Below, piece by piece: positions 30,506-43,100 of a DNA stretch of 64,000 nucleotides; position 1 is the stretch's first letter; every line of letters begins with the position of its first letter. A program made the translations under genes and the position numbers. Source of the stretch: Cloeon dipterum (Eukaryota > Arthropoda > Insecta > Ephemeroptera > Baetidae); NCBI RefSeq assembly GCF_949628265.1, contig NC_088787.1, forward strand, positions 6,996,501 through 7,060,500. The letters are read 5' to 3'. Under the pieces are notes generated by a model. That model saw only the letters and a list, made by a program, of their open reading frames with translations, was not told where the DNA came from and ran no database searches.

Positions 30506-31879
30506 GGATAAAATATACCCTGCTGTTCTTAATACAATAGACCTTTCTTAAGGGATGATTCCGAGAAACTGTCGTTTTGACCTTTTCCCACGGTTTCACA
30601 TTAACAAAAGAAATTCTCTTCTTCCGGCTACATTGTTTTGTTATTTTATCGACATCTGGTCACCAGGTTTGTTCTATAATCATTGCACAAGTATTGAGTT
30701 TGGTATCTAATTATGGCCTTCTTATCAATTTAATTACCTATCCATTCTATTATTAATTGCGAAAATTTAATTTATAATATGCTGAAATAGCATAGAGATA
30801 TTACATGATATTTAAGAATCTACTGATTTTAGGACCTAAAACGGACCTTATCGCAAGAAAATGTGTCGTAAAATTACTCGGTCTGAACCGCCCCAACGCG
30901 CCTACAGCAAAAGAGGGATGGCTTGGCGACATGAATTGCCACAATAAAATAAAATTCTTGTAAATTATTTAAATTTATAATTTTAATCCTAACAAAATTT
31001 CGCACCTCCATCAAATTGATTTCTGGCCATTAATATGAGCTTGAAAGATTTGGAAATTAAAAAAAGACTTATTATTACCGGATGTATTTAATCTCAGACG
31101 CAGTCATTAAATACATTAGTGCATCACAAGTCTATGACAATAAATTAATGGAAATCATGTGAGAATGGTCGACACTTCAGGAAAACAAGTGACTAATACC
31201 TTGTCCTTGAGGACAAGCCAAAGTGAGCGCAGACTAGTGCAAATCATAAAAGACAATAAATTGAAATCTTGCTACCACTTACGCCTGCTTATTGAAAGAC
31301 GTTGTGCCGCAGAGCAGAAATTCCATGCGGGTTTGCATAACATCATTCCACTCTTTCACTACATGAAACTCATTTGAAAAATAATTCATTTTTGCCGTCA
31401 GAATATTAAAAAAAACGGAGATAAATTTAATTCGCTTCTTAATTTAGGAAGAGGTTGGTTTCTTCCAAAGCTGACGAGGTTTAAAAAAGGAAAATTGTTC
31501 ACACAAACATATTTTTAATGTAAAAAAATTCTCAATTTTTAAGCTATAATGCGGATATTATTCGCCCACTGTCCTTCAATTAAAACAAATTTGAAGAACT
31601 ATATGGTGTACATTTCAATTAAAATCTTGGATGGTTTAAATAATACCATAAGCCTTTAAAATTTAATTAACTAAAACAGCCTTAGAATGAAATAATAAAT
31701 TGAAACATGCAATATTTTTTTCAGGAGAAATAGAAGATAAAAAGAAAAAGGAACAAAAAAGTGTTGATTCCATCACTGTGATCAATCGGCTGCGGATGTT
31801 TTATTTGTTTTTTTTTCTTCTCTCCAGCCAGGGAAAGATGCTAATAATGTATATATTTGCGTGCGTTTGCAGGTCCAAC
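30506..31879. other. AT-rich intergenic DNA
   Basis: No exon, repeat copy or RNA gene was recognised in this stretch. Confidence 0.35.
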
Positions 31880-32330
31880 AACGTGTCCACTGACGAGAGT
31901 GCTCGCGGAGAATGCGAGTCAAGGTAGCGAAAACCTCCTGGCCTCTGCCTGCGATCGGCGACGGAATAACCTTTTCCCGCGCCGGCCCGCTGACCTTGCC
32001 GCTTGCTGAGCGCACACACGAACTCGAAGGCACGCGGTTCGCGTTTGGGGACACTCACACTCACCAAATTCAACTCGATCTCGCCTCAGTCAGCCGCGGC
32101 ATTTTTTTCTGTGGCGAATTCATGTCTTCATTTGGGATAATTGAGAATAGGTGTGCTTTTTGCAATTAGCTAAAAGGCGCCTGTAACATCTTGGATTTAA
32201 ATTATTATTTTTTTTTAAGATGGATGATAAAATCTGTAAGAAAATGGTTGATTGCGTGTTGGAGCCTGGGAAGAACAAAGACATTTATTCACAATAAAGA
32301 TGCGTCAACTGTGACGTCATTGTCATTATT
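31880..32330. promoter_or_regulatory. GC-rich island followed by a CRE
   Basis: CpG-rich DNA at 31880-32100 (TCCCGCGCCGGCCCGC near 31975) contrasts with AT-rich flanks. A perfect TGACGTCA occurs at 32312-32319, preceded by AATAAAGATGCGTCA. Regulatory role is a guess from composition and motif; no gene start was assigned. Confidence 0.3.
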
Positions 32331-33073
32331 GCTTTATCTTTCGCCTCTGGCGATCATTAAAACTACTATTCATGAGACTCAAGTACACACCTGTGTTGTA
32401 CCAGTGTCTTCCGTAGAACTATAAAACGTGGCTTTTTATGCTCAATAATTCAAGTTCACTCTAGGTTGTTTTCTGATCGAGTATAATTTAGGTAAAATGA
32501 AAAAATCTGCATGCAAGATTTTTTTGTTATTTGCAGTCATTTCTTTTGGGTTTCTAAGTTTCAATTTTTTACTTTAAACTGAAAAATTGCGAAAAACTTC
32601 ATTGGGATCCATCAACAATCAAATACCGAATTTATTTTAGAAGAATGGTTTTCTTGGTCATGGACAATAAGTCAAATTTTTTGCTGTTTATTCCCATCAG
32701 AAACTCAATACAAATAGGTACACAGTCAGGCAATAACAATAAAATGAGAACAAAAAGCTATCGAGAAATCTTGAAAATGAATTAGACGATTACAAACATT
32801 TTAAAATTCACCCAACAATGCATTCAAATTTTTAATGAAGTTTTAAAGGTTGGCACTTTTTGACTTGATTATTTGGCTGAGAGCTGCTTTTAGTTAAAAT
32901 CTGCTGGACAATTAAAATTGGTATAATATATGTATAATTTTATGTTTTGAATTGATGTTAATGTTTAAATTTACCCGGCCGCACGGGAAGCTATTTAATT
33001 AAATTGTGCCTTGACTAATTAAGAATGTAAAAGATTTTAAAATTTGGAAAATTGCCATCCACAAGGAGTAAGT
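32331..33073. other. AT-rich intergenic DNA
   Basis: Nothing recognised. Confidence 0.3.
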
Positions 33074-33213
33074 CGTCCTGGTCCCGGCAAAATTGCGCAA
33101 CTTTCAACAACCAAAAGCGAATTTCCTTGTTGCAAGAAAAGGTCATCAATCAATTCGACAATGAAAATTTGGGTGTTTGTTGAACGTTGCGCAATTGTAC
33201 CGGGACCAGGACG
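33074..33213. mobile_element. Small palindromic element (about 140 bp)
   Basis: Inverted arms of about 37 bp begin CGTCCTGGTCCCGG and end CCGGGACCAGGACG, each continuing inwards with AATTGCGCAAC and TTCAACAA. The arms differ at only a few positions around a loop of about 60 bp. This is the form of a miniature foldback element; no target duplication or other copy was found in the window. Confidence 0.55.
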
Positions 33214-33828
33214 AAATGGAAACATCCCACATTTGATTATGAGATTCATTTTTCGGACAATCCCTAAACAAGGGTGAGCGTGGTTAATTCTCGCCCCCAG
33301 GGTATTCTGTATGTTTTCTTCTCTGCTTATTGTGAGCAGCAGTTCATAAATGTGTTATTTTGGACAAAAGAAAAAAAATGCCGTAATACACAATGCAAAG
33401 CATTCGACAAGGCAGCTTACAACCCTGATGGCCAAAACTTAAAGAGCGATTCATAGAGGGTAAATTATTGTGTTAGGCGTTAGACTGTGACAGGTATATG
33501 AACTTGCAAAATGGCTGAATAATCTTGACAAATGCTTGCCATAAAAAAAGCGGAAAGAAGAAAGAAATTTGTATTTACTGAAGCTCATAATGTGACAAAA
33601 ACTTAGCCAATAAGTAGGGAGTGTACGAAGACTCACGTTTTCTTCCCTTAGAAAATGTTAACGGTCAGGCTTTGTTCGCATAGCCTGTGGCGAGTGTCTA
33701 TACACCAGGCATAATACCTAAACAAATAAGTGCTCTGTATGCACATAATTAATGATTATTTGTGGGTGATATACTTGAAAAATGCAGTGGGTGGTCATCG
33801 TCACGGCGGGGCACAAAGATTTCCAATT
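33214..33828. other. Intergenic DNA
   Basis: No gene or repeat copy recognised. Confidence 0.3.
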
Positions 33829-33998
33829 TAGCATTGTTAAAAGGCATTCTTAGGAGTGTGAAAGCAATAATGGGAGATATTTGAGCAGTTCGGAGATCTA
33901 ATACTAGCTGCTCAATGTCAGAAATTGCAAATAAGTGACTCGAAATGCTCAAATAGTTCAACGGGCGGCTGGAGGCGTCACTTGCTGGTTTTCGCACT
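33829..33998 (+). mobile_element. tRNA-derived SINE-like element, copy 3
   Basis: It carries GCATTGTTAAAAGGCATTCT, GGAGTGTGAAAGCAAT, GAGCAGTTCGGAGATCTAAT and GTGACTCGAAATGCTCAAAT in the same order as copy 2. The 3' body is missing; a MITE begins 55 bp further on. Confidence 0.5.
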
Positions 33999-34053
33999 CT
34001 AAGGACAATTAAAGACCACTGTCCGGGGAGGCGGAAAGATGGCCCCACATTAT

Positions 34054-34488
34054 AGAGGAATGATACTGGAAAAGCCTGGAAAATGCTTGTTTGCATTGGA
34101 AAAACTCATCCCTTAAGATTCAGTTAAAGCCTAAATTGACCTAAGGAGCAGTGTAATTTTTTGAGAAAATTGGCTGGAAAGTTACCGTGCTTTTCAAATG
34201 GTAATGGCTGTCTCCTTACTTGAAATCCGATTTAATTTCAAAACCAAGAGTTTCCCCAATAAGTGGCATACACCGTTGAACAGATCTCGACGAGAGGAAT
34301 CGGAATATGCAAAGAAAATATGTTCAAGTACCGTATATTTTAATAGAAAATTGGCAAAATTTGAATTTTAAGTGTAGGAAGGTCCTTTTTTACTATTGCT
34401 AATTGTTGAACAAATTGTTTATCGATCAATTGTTTATGGCATCCAACAATTTAAATAATTTTCAATTGTTGCCCAGTATCATTCCACT
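34054..34488 (-). mobile_element. 435-bp MITE family, copy 4 (reverse orientation)
   Basis: Ends AGAGGAATGATACTG and CAGTATCATTCCACT are inverted repeats, and the order of internal landmarks is reversed relative to copy 3. Flanks are TTAT (or ATTA) on the left and TTAA on the right, so the left target copy may have mutated. Length 435 bp against 434 bp in copy 3. Confidence 0.75.
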
Positions 34489-34492
34489 TTAA

Positions 34493-35329
34493 GTGCTGTG
34501 CGGAGAGGTCCTGAAATAAAACAAATTGTTAATGCAACAAAGTTTACATTTTTGATGCAAGAATATTCGTGTCAGAGCGGAATAGAAAGAACCTTGGCGT
34601 TTCCTGTTTGTTTCCTTCAAACATACGAATTAATAGACGATTTTACAACAATCGTCTTTTTTCTATAAATTTACAACAGTTTTGTACAGTTAGCAAATAT
34701 TTACCGGGGGCCAGGATGCGATCTGTGTTGGTTGCCGCCGGTCAGAAGTCAATATGGCGTCGAAATAATATGGTGGCCAATCAGAAGCGTCAAAAAAGAG
34801 GCGTGCCGACCTAATAATTTCCTTCCCGCGCATTTTGTTACATTTCCATCAGCCTGATGTGCCATGTAACGGTCGATTCGCCAATTACCTGGCTAAGAAA
34901 AGCTGTTCGTAAAAAATAACAACAAAAATATTCATTGTGCTGACGGAATTTTTATCATAAATTTTCAAAGCCGATTTCCCTTTATGTTTGTAACTTTTCC
35001 GCGTAAATCCGGCCCAAATGTTATCGAATAAAAATGAATCTCAGGAATATTTAGGGAATCACTATCAATTAAATTCAATTAATTCAAATTTTCCCTGATG
35101 ACATTATTCAGTGATGCAAACTGGAAACCTCGGCGACACGGAAAGGTTTGGCTCGACCCCATTAATAAGGAAAGGTCAAACTTATTTTTTCATAGCATTT
35201 CTTACGACACTCAACTTTTTTGTATTTGAAAAATTTCGCTCTACAATTTCCCTGGGCAATAATATTCATTATATCACATCGCATTTTCTCTTCCAATAAC
35301 GAACAAAAGAGTGATTACAGTGTCGCCTC
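34493..35329. other. AT-rich intergenic DNA
   Basis: Nothing recognised. Confidence 0.3.
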
Positions 35330-35900
35330 TATAGCTGTATGCTGGCGTTGGTTTATAATTAGTCTCGCGGCTGGAGGAGAGATATTGTGCAAGAAGAACA
35401 ACAAACCGTACGTAGCGGATGCACTTGCTCGATCGCCATTGACCTTTGGCCGCGCCGTGAGTGCTGCGAGAGCGAGCTATGGCAGGAAAGGAGATGAGCG
35501 CAAGAAACCAACAAGTTGTTGAATATCAAGCGCGCTCGGCGCTCGGCGCCGCGCAGCTCTGCCACAGGGGGAAAATATCCGCGCCGATATCAACGGCATT
35601 TTAATAATAAATTGCAAAAATCGACGAGGAGGGGAGCGATGCATGCGGAGGCACACGCGAAAACAAGCGCCTCGCGTACTTGGGGGTACGCGACGAGCAT
35701 GAATGAAACCCGAAACAGCTGTAAACGCGAAACTCGATATTCGGAGACAGTATTTGGATTCGCATACACACACACGCACGGCTTATTGCTCTCTCGGGCG
35801 GCGGGGAGGTCTGCGTCTATTCAAGAAAAGCCGCCCGCTGACGGAATTGAAGGAGCAATATTTTGCGTAACTCTCCCGTCGGTGATTTCGAAATCGGCCG
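35330..35900. promoter_or_regulatory. GC-rich island, unassigned
   Basis: CpG-rich segment with GCGCTCGGCGCTCGGCGCCG near 35531-35550 and a short ACACACACACGCAC run near 35767. Overlapping open frames on both strands reflect composition and have no family resemblance. Confidence 0.3.
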
Positions 35901-37099
35901 TGGCACTCGCACTGAACAGATGCAAACTGTTTGCAGCCAATGATGACATTAGTGTTTATACAAAATTTTAGAATTGAGTTACTATGTGCGGTGTATGGAA
36001 AATGATTCCTTCTTGTCTATTTAGAATTGCGCCTTTTTGTGTTTATGGGTCAAATCTGTTTGACTAAACTTTTAGCCTCCTAAACTATTTTTTTTTTTTA
36101 AAGTGAATCTTTACCGGCTAAAAATTAAGAGCATTTTGCATTTGTGGAATTAAGCAATAATTAATTTCTACTAATCGTAATTAAGCAAATCAGGACTGAC
36201 AATGAGTAACATTTAAATGTCAGATTTTGCCGATTTCCTCGAAAATTTAAATGATATTTTCGCATGATTTCGATCACTCTCGTCACGATCCATCTAATGG
36301 TGGGCGATTTATTAGCCAAATTTTCCCGCTTAATTCGGATGCAAACTTTGGAGCCGATATTTTCCCGGAAATTCAATCGACTAACAATAAGTTAAAAATT
36401 CTAGCTCTTTCGTATTTTTTAGAGAATAATTCAAGTAATGATTAAAAGGACTATTCACATTATTTCTGTACAGCTTTTATTTTACTTTGTTTGGAAAGAA
36501 ATAATTTTCAAAGTGAAATTTTGACTGATGAAAAATTCCGACAATTCTTTTTTTGAACATGTAGAAGAAAATATATTGGGTAAAATTTCCTTAGCTAGAG
36601 AAACAAACATTTTTTCATTTTATTTGCTATCTGGTTTTTAAATAAAATTTCCTCTTTTTGTCGCTACTAAATTACAACAACAAGCAGTTTATGAGGATGG
36701 CTCGGCAATTTTGTTTTTCTTGGATCTAATAAAGGCCAGAATTGGTTTAATCTGGAAATAATAAACCCTTTCGCAAGGCTTAACAAAGGACAACAATCAA
36801 TCCATCAATAAAAATTAGAAATTCATGATTTTAAATTAATTTATAAAACTTGCTATTGTCTTAGTAAATTGGAGCCCTTTAATTGCTTTTGAGGAGCTGT
36901 CAAACGCACCCCTTCCAAATAAAAAATCACGCCCTCGAGTGTTTTGCGACTGTTCAAACCTTATCAGCAAACCATTATCGCTACACCGCAACCTTCAAAA
37001 ACGCAAAAGATGTTTTCAATACCGCTCGAGGTCAAAATTGGTTAACAAAAAATGCTAGATCCTTCGAAAAAGCAATTTCATAATCTAAATGTTCTTGAG
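35901..37099. other. AT-rich intergenic DNA
   Basis: No exon recognised. Around 36222-36375 there is a faint resemblance to the 435-bp MITE family (GATTTCGATCACTCTCGTCA), possibly a very old copy. Confidence 0.3.
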
Positions 37100-37437
37100 C
37101 AGGCCGTGCGCCCATGTGGCAGTGCAAATTTTATTTTCTATTATGCTCAGTGGCGGCGGAAATTTTTCTCGGGGGTGGAAAATTAAGGCGTTGGGCTGTG
37201 ATTGGGGGAGAAAAATCAATTGGAAAATCAGCCCCGACCCGAACCCAACGCGGCCGCCGGAGCGGCGAGCATATATGTATGTACTCAAATGAGCACCGCC
37301 ACCAGCCAGCAGCATTATGTACTTGTGCAGCAGCAGCAGCAGCAGTAGCTAGGCTAAAAGCCCCGTCGTCCGTGCATGTACACACACACACACACACCGA
37401 GGTGCGGGGTACATACGCCAACCAGCCGAGCAACCCC

Positions 37438-37480
<43 letters not shown>

Positions 37481-37752
37481 TCTTTTTTGCCTATCGATAT
37501 TTTCTCTACTCTCTTTTTGCCGCTGCTTTCACTCATTATAAAGCCCCTTGCATAAAACAGCCCGCCTGGCTGGCTGGCTGTGCCCACCCCACCAACCCCC
37601 TCGCGGCTCTCTTTCTCCCTAGCTAGGGCTCCACACTCACACACATACTCTACATAGCGCGCGAGCGAGCGAGCTGTACGTCCTTTTATATATAAACTTG
37701 TATGTATGTATGTATGTACGGAGAGAACGAACCAACACACACACACACACCG

Positions 37753-37822
<70 letters not shown>

Positions 37823-37900
37823 ATGTATTTTTATAAAGCGAGCGCGGCGTTCCCCCGCGCCCCTCCGCCCGCTGCTGCATGCCCGCAGCCTCCTGGCCCC

Positions 37901-37957
<57 letters not shown>

Positions 37958-38171
37958 GCTTTGGCCCAGCATCATCACAGCAGCAGCAACGGCGGCGGCG
38001 GCGGCAGCCACCCTCCTGCTTCGGCACATACATATATATACACAGATGGATGGATGTATATACGCGCGCAGTACATACGTACGCGAGCGCACTGTACATA
38101 CACCCACTTGGTCGGTTCGCCTCTTCGCCCGGGCTTCTTCGCGAAGGCCCCCTGACCGAGCCGCTGTATAA
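37100..38171. repeat. Microsatellite-rich island with three long CT tracts
   Basis: Perfect or near-perfect CT tracts at 37441-37478, 37757-37819 and 37904-37954 are accompanied by CA (37379-37398), ATGT (37699-37717), GCA and GGC runs. Between them lie GCGAGCGAGCGAGC and TTTTATATATAAAC (37683-37696), the latter TATA-like. CT/GA tracts are binding sites for GAGA-type factors in insects, so this may be a promoter or boundary region. The Arg/Glu- and Ser/Leu-repeat open frames here are translations of the microsatellites, not genes. Confidence 0.6.
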
Positions 38172-39599
38172 CTGCATGATGTTGTTCGAATTGTAGTTGT
38201 CACGAAAATGATGAGAGTCGGTGGTTGATTTTCTGGCGTGGCAAATGACTTTTGAGGAAAAACGATCCTTTCACGGATTGTTATTTCACTGCTGTCAGCA
38301 ACTAAAACGATGACTCATATCATATCGCACCTGGCGGTGTTGATAGTCATTTAAGTGGTACTACCCTGGACAATTTATGGACTGTATTATGTTTGACAAG
38401 TTACTGTTGTCGTTGAACCTATTTTTCCGCATTTTTTAAGATTCTAAAAAATATAATATGTAAAAGGTACACCTCATTGTCAGGGGAGTGCCTTATGAAG
38501 ACTCCATGCCTTTCACTTTTAGGAGAAACATACAAATAAGCTGCTCAGGGATGAGAGAGGGAGAGGGAGTTCGCTCGCTCGCTCGCTGGGCAGGTGTATT
38601 CTCTTGAGAGAACTGATTTTCCTTTCCGCTCTTACCCTCTGTGGGCGAATTCTCCCGGGGCTGCTGCATGATATGGGTGCCAGAATATTCATAAAATCCT
38701 TGGGGGACACTCCTGAAATTGGGGCGGATTACTCTTTTAGCTCGACCTTGAAAGCTTTTTGCCCAGCGCTGGCATTTATGTCAAGATCAAGCTATAAAAC
38801 GGTGTCATAATCCACCCCAATGGCGCTGACCTAAATAATGTAGACACAGGTATAGACATCCCTTACGTTAGCTTGATTGTGTTGGATCCAATTGACCTTC
38901 AGTTGGCTGTTCGGCATGCTTTTCATAGACAACAAATGGAAATTCCACAAAGAACCGACATTCTTTGGCTTATCGTTTGCTCACTGGGGTTGCAGGGTGC
39001 ACCTTAACAATGTTTCTAAATTTTATAACAATAGAGCGAATTTGAAGCGAATATTTGTGACAATCTATTGACAAATCACCAAACTGCTGCGTCCTGCGTT
39101 AAACATTGGCCGAAGTGTCTCAAAGGAGTGCCAGGTATTTTTCCTTTTATTGGCCGACTGGGTGACAGAACTTACGTAAATTAACACGAAAATAACCGAA
39201 AATAACTATAAGCAACACTCTTCCTCGGCCAAACACACAAAAACACGTAATCCTACGTTATTCCACAGGGAGAGCAAAACGACGTGTCACGCGCGCTCTT
39301 GTTATGTTCAAGATTTACGGTGGAATTATTTGTCGCCCCACATGACACATATATCATTTTCTTCGATATTCAACGAGATTCCCAGTGGTGTGCTTCAAAA
39401 ATTGTTTGGCCTCAAATGGTGGCCAAAAAATGATAAATGAAGGAAATTTTCAAATTTTATTTTTTTTTGCAACTCCAAATCTCGGGTTCTAACCATCAGA
39501 ATTGCAAAATCTGCCCACCATTGGACAAGTCTCAACTTGCCCTGAAGAGCTGAAGGAGTACTTATCCTCCACCCCTTAGTTGCTACACTTCCATCCCCT
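38172..39599. other. Intergenic DNA upstream of TDG
   Basis: No exon recognised. A CGCTCGCTCGCTCGCTGGG run lies near 38570-38590. Confidence 0.3.
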
Positions 39600-40142
39600 C
39601 GAAAACAGTAAAAAAGTGTGCGCGGGTGACGACACAGCCGGCACGCGTGGAAGGGGGAAAATGGCCCGCTCATTTCGCCGGCTCTGATGTAAGAAAAAAA
39701 ATATAGAGCGGAAATTTTCGTGCTGGAAGCTTGCGGGTCGGAGCGGCAAGCGAAGCGAATAGCCCTCGTTCGGTGGGCTGCTGCTCGCCCTCCCCGCCTC
39801 CGCCGAGCTCGGCTGGCGTGCACTCGCCCGCCCGCCCGCCAACCCACCCATTTTTGCCCATGCCTCCCATCCGTCCCGGCTTGGCTGGTTTGCCTCTCCT
39901 GCTAGGCCGCTCGTTCGCTCGCTCGCTCGCTGGCTCGTCGTCGTCGCTCATGTTGGCTTTGCTCGTTGCGGCTGAACGACACACACAGCGAGAGCGAGAC
40001 GCACGCACGCCCCGCCGACCGATAGAGACTGCGAGCGACAGGCCAGTGTCGCGGTTGCCCCCTCGTGTTTGCCGTTGATGGTGCCCCCGAGTGCAGTGAC
40101 CCCCGCCCCCCGTGCTTGAGCGAGTGCGACCGCGGCCCGCGA
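39600..40142 (+). promoter_or_regulatory. Probable TDG promoter and 5' leader
   Basis: GC-rich DNA rises steeply at about 39600 and continues into the first TDG coding exon. It contains CGCTCGCTCGCTCGCTGGC near 39913-39931, ACACACAGCGAGAGCGAGAC (39981-40000) and no obvious TATA box. The start codon at 40143 is the first ATG in frame. A short upstream open frame precedes it (separate entry). Confidence 0.5.
40078..40119 (+). promoter_or_regulatory. Upstream open reading frame in the TDG leader
   Basis: ATG at 40078 opens a 13-codon frame (MVPPSAVTPAPRA) ending in TGA at 40117-40119, which is 23 bases before the TDG start codon and in another frame. If the transcript begins upstream of 40078 it could reduce or gate TDG translation. 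Whether it lies in the mRNA is not known. Confidence 0.4.
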
Positions 40143-43100
40143 ATGACCACCGCCAACCCGTACACCAGCGGCGGTGAGCACCACGGTCTCGCCGCCTACC
40201 CCGGTGGGCCGGCGGTCCCCGGAGGCGGCCCCCCGGCCGCCCCCGGGGTCCACGAGTCCCCGTACTGCTCCTACGACTACATGCGGCAGAATGGCGCCAT
40301 GTACCACCATCACCAGTTCCAGCCGCAGCAGCCGCAGCCGCCGCCGCCGCAGCATCCACCGCAGCACCCTCACCACCACCAGCACCACCAACAGGCCTTC
40401 GACCATTACCAAAGGTCAGCACCCTGACCCTGCCGCCAGGGCAACCCCCACGTGCGCCGCCGCCGCCGCCGCCGCAGCAGCAGCCGGTCACGTGATTCGA
40501 TTGTTTTGCCCACGGCACCACGTACCCCCGCGCAACCCTTATTTCTGCCGCCCCCAACCTTCGATTGACTGCACGATCACGTGTTTCAGAACAATCGGTT
40601 TTGATTCCGTCACTCCCTGTCAGCATTGCAACCCCTAATTCTCACCCTGCCGCGGCCATGTTTATTTACAGCCCAACTCTACAGCTAGCCCCTAAATTCA
40701 CCCCGTCAAAATCAGGGGGATCGTTCGCGGACAATGTTTACAATGTTCATCGCCTCTAAAATCGGAATCTAGAACCAACCCTACTAATCGATATCGATCT
40801 AAACCAGAAACGATCACCAAGGGGTTGTTTATATAACTTTTTAGAAAAATGCAGTACATTTTTGGTTAAATTTTTTACATTTTAATGCATGAAAAGTTAT
40901 CCTGGAAGATTTTTGGGGTAGAACTGTGACGGGGTGTCTATAATTTCGCTAAATTTAAGGATTTTATGGAATTTGAAACAACAAAAACAGAAATTCCTGA
41001 AGTTTTCGACAAAACTTCCAACGCATTTGACAAATTCAATTAATTTTTTATTTTGCTGGTACAGAACCATCAAAACATATATTTTATAATAGAAATTCGG
41101 TGTTTAGACCTTTTTTACCCTGAAAAACAAACCTGAATTTCTCGCATTACAGCGAAAATATTTTATATTTAGAGTTACATGACTTTTTTTGTGAATTATT
41201 TAAACCTACTAATGATGTTGCTAGGCGAAATTAGATTTATTTTTTAATTCCTCATTAGATTTTACCATGGCTCCTTCCACTGGAAAATAAAAAAGAATTT
41301 AGTTGCTCAAAAATTGAATTAATTGTTAGAAAATAATGTCAAACGTTTAAAAACTGTACAGCTCGCTATTTCGACCGCCGAAGACTTCGTATTATCAATA
41401 TTTAACCTTCAAAACAAAATTAAAACCACAGAGCAGTGAAATATTTCATTTCGAAAATGGACAGCAACAATTCGATTAAAATCATGCAAAATTCTCACAA
41501 CCCTCGCTGAACAAAGTTTTCTTCCCCTAAAGCCCCCATAAATTACACCCAAAACGCTCCGTAATTCGCAACCCGTCCGTTTCAGCCCCCGCGGCGGCGG
41601 GCGAGGCGTTGTTTGGGCCGTCGAAGAGTTTCGATTTTGACGAGGCCCGACGTGGGTGACTCATGCCCGGGCCGGCGAGGGAAAAAGAAGGGCGAACACA
41701 CGCAGGACCGATGGGGTTGCTCTCTCGCACTCTCTCTCTCTCTCTCTCTCGCTTAGGGGTTGATTGGGGTGCTGCTCGGCTGATTACGGATGCATTACCT
41801 CGGCTTACCGCTCTTTTTCCACTGGATTATGGCTCCACCGCCGTCCGAAACACAGATTTATGCGACTAGACTGCCAGAAAATGGGAATTTTGAGGAGGAA
41901 AAATTGAAAAGTAGCGAGATATGGATTTTTAGAGTGGATTGATGCAGGGAGACAGTTGGAAATTATTATAATTGTTGGCTACTGTAAGCAGTTGATCAGA
42001 TTTTTTGTTTATAGAAGATTGAAACAGCAAAAATCGTGGAAATTGCTTGTTTCCAATGCACGAATTCATCTCTAAGGATTCAGTTGCAGCCAAAATGGAG
42101 CGCTGTGAATTTTTGAGTAAAGTGGTTGAAAAGTTAGCGTGTTTTCCATCAAATGGTGAGGACTGTCTCCTTACTTGAAAACTCATTTTATTTCACAACA
42201 AAGAGTTTCCCTTAAAAGGTTTCATACGCAGTTGTACAGATCTCGACGGGAGGAGTCGAAATACGCCATGAAAATGTGGTAAAGCGCTGGAAATCTTTGA
42301 CAAAATTGGATTTTAACTGTAGCAAAGTCCTTTTTTACTGTTGAAAATTGTAGAACAAATTGTTTATCGATCAACTGCTTGTTGACTCGTACAATTCAAA
42401 TAATTTTCAATTGTTGGCCAAGCGAATGTTTATTCCTCTCCTCAAAATCTATCCTACGGTGTACGGGAAAACTATTTGTTACGAAATAAAATATTATTTC
42501 AAGAAGGGAGACAGTCCTCGTCATTTCAAAAGCATAGCTACCATTGCAGCTATTTTACTTTAATAAAAGAAAATACAGTGATACCTGGAGTACACAACAA
42601 AACGAACTGAATAGGGATTAGATTGCGCTTGGACAGTCAGGATTTTCGAGGTTTCACCGTGTTAATCCTAATCCTTCTGAAATGGACAAAATCAATGCTT
42701 TCTTTGAATTGGTATATTGAAAGAAAATCCGTTCCAATCCAGATTTTCTTCAAATTCACAACTGTTTGGACGTGTTTTCATTGCTGATTTTAAATCCTCT
42801 TGTGCCTAACAAGCTTAAAAATAACGATTTTCCTTAAGAAAAAACCTACACCCTTGAAAACTTGCACTTGATGGCTTTATTTAATTTTTAACCCTGCAAA
42901 AAAGAAATTTACGATTTTCTAGCTGTTCTACGAGCTGGAAATGACACCGATCATTTAATCATTTCAATTATTCAACGCCCACCCGAGATCTTAACCGTCT
43001 AATTAATCAATCAGGCAAAGGGGGCAGCGTTTGCATTTGAATTGAGCCGTAAAAGAAAACGACTGCCAATTTGGCTAATTGAGATTGCAGTGTGTCTCGG

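Noticed and set aside
30405..30599. Minus-strand open frame in the 30-kb region
   Set aside because: Lies over the body of the SINE-like element.
37637..38203. Long open frames with Arg/Glu or Ser/Leu repeats on both strands
   Set aside because: They are translations of CT/GA microsatellites; open in several frames at once and without any domain.
39670..40626. 318-codon minus-strand open frame opposite TDG exon 1
   Set aside because: It is the antisense shadow of GC-rich promoter and exon 1 sequence; the plus strand splices in phase to a recognisable TDG.
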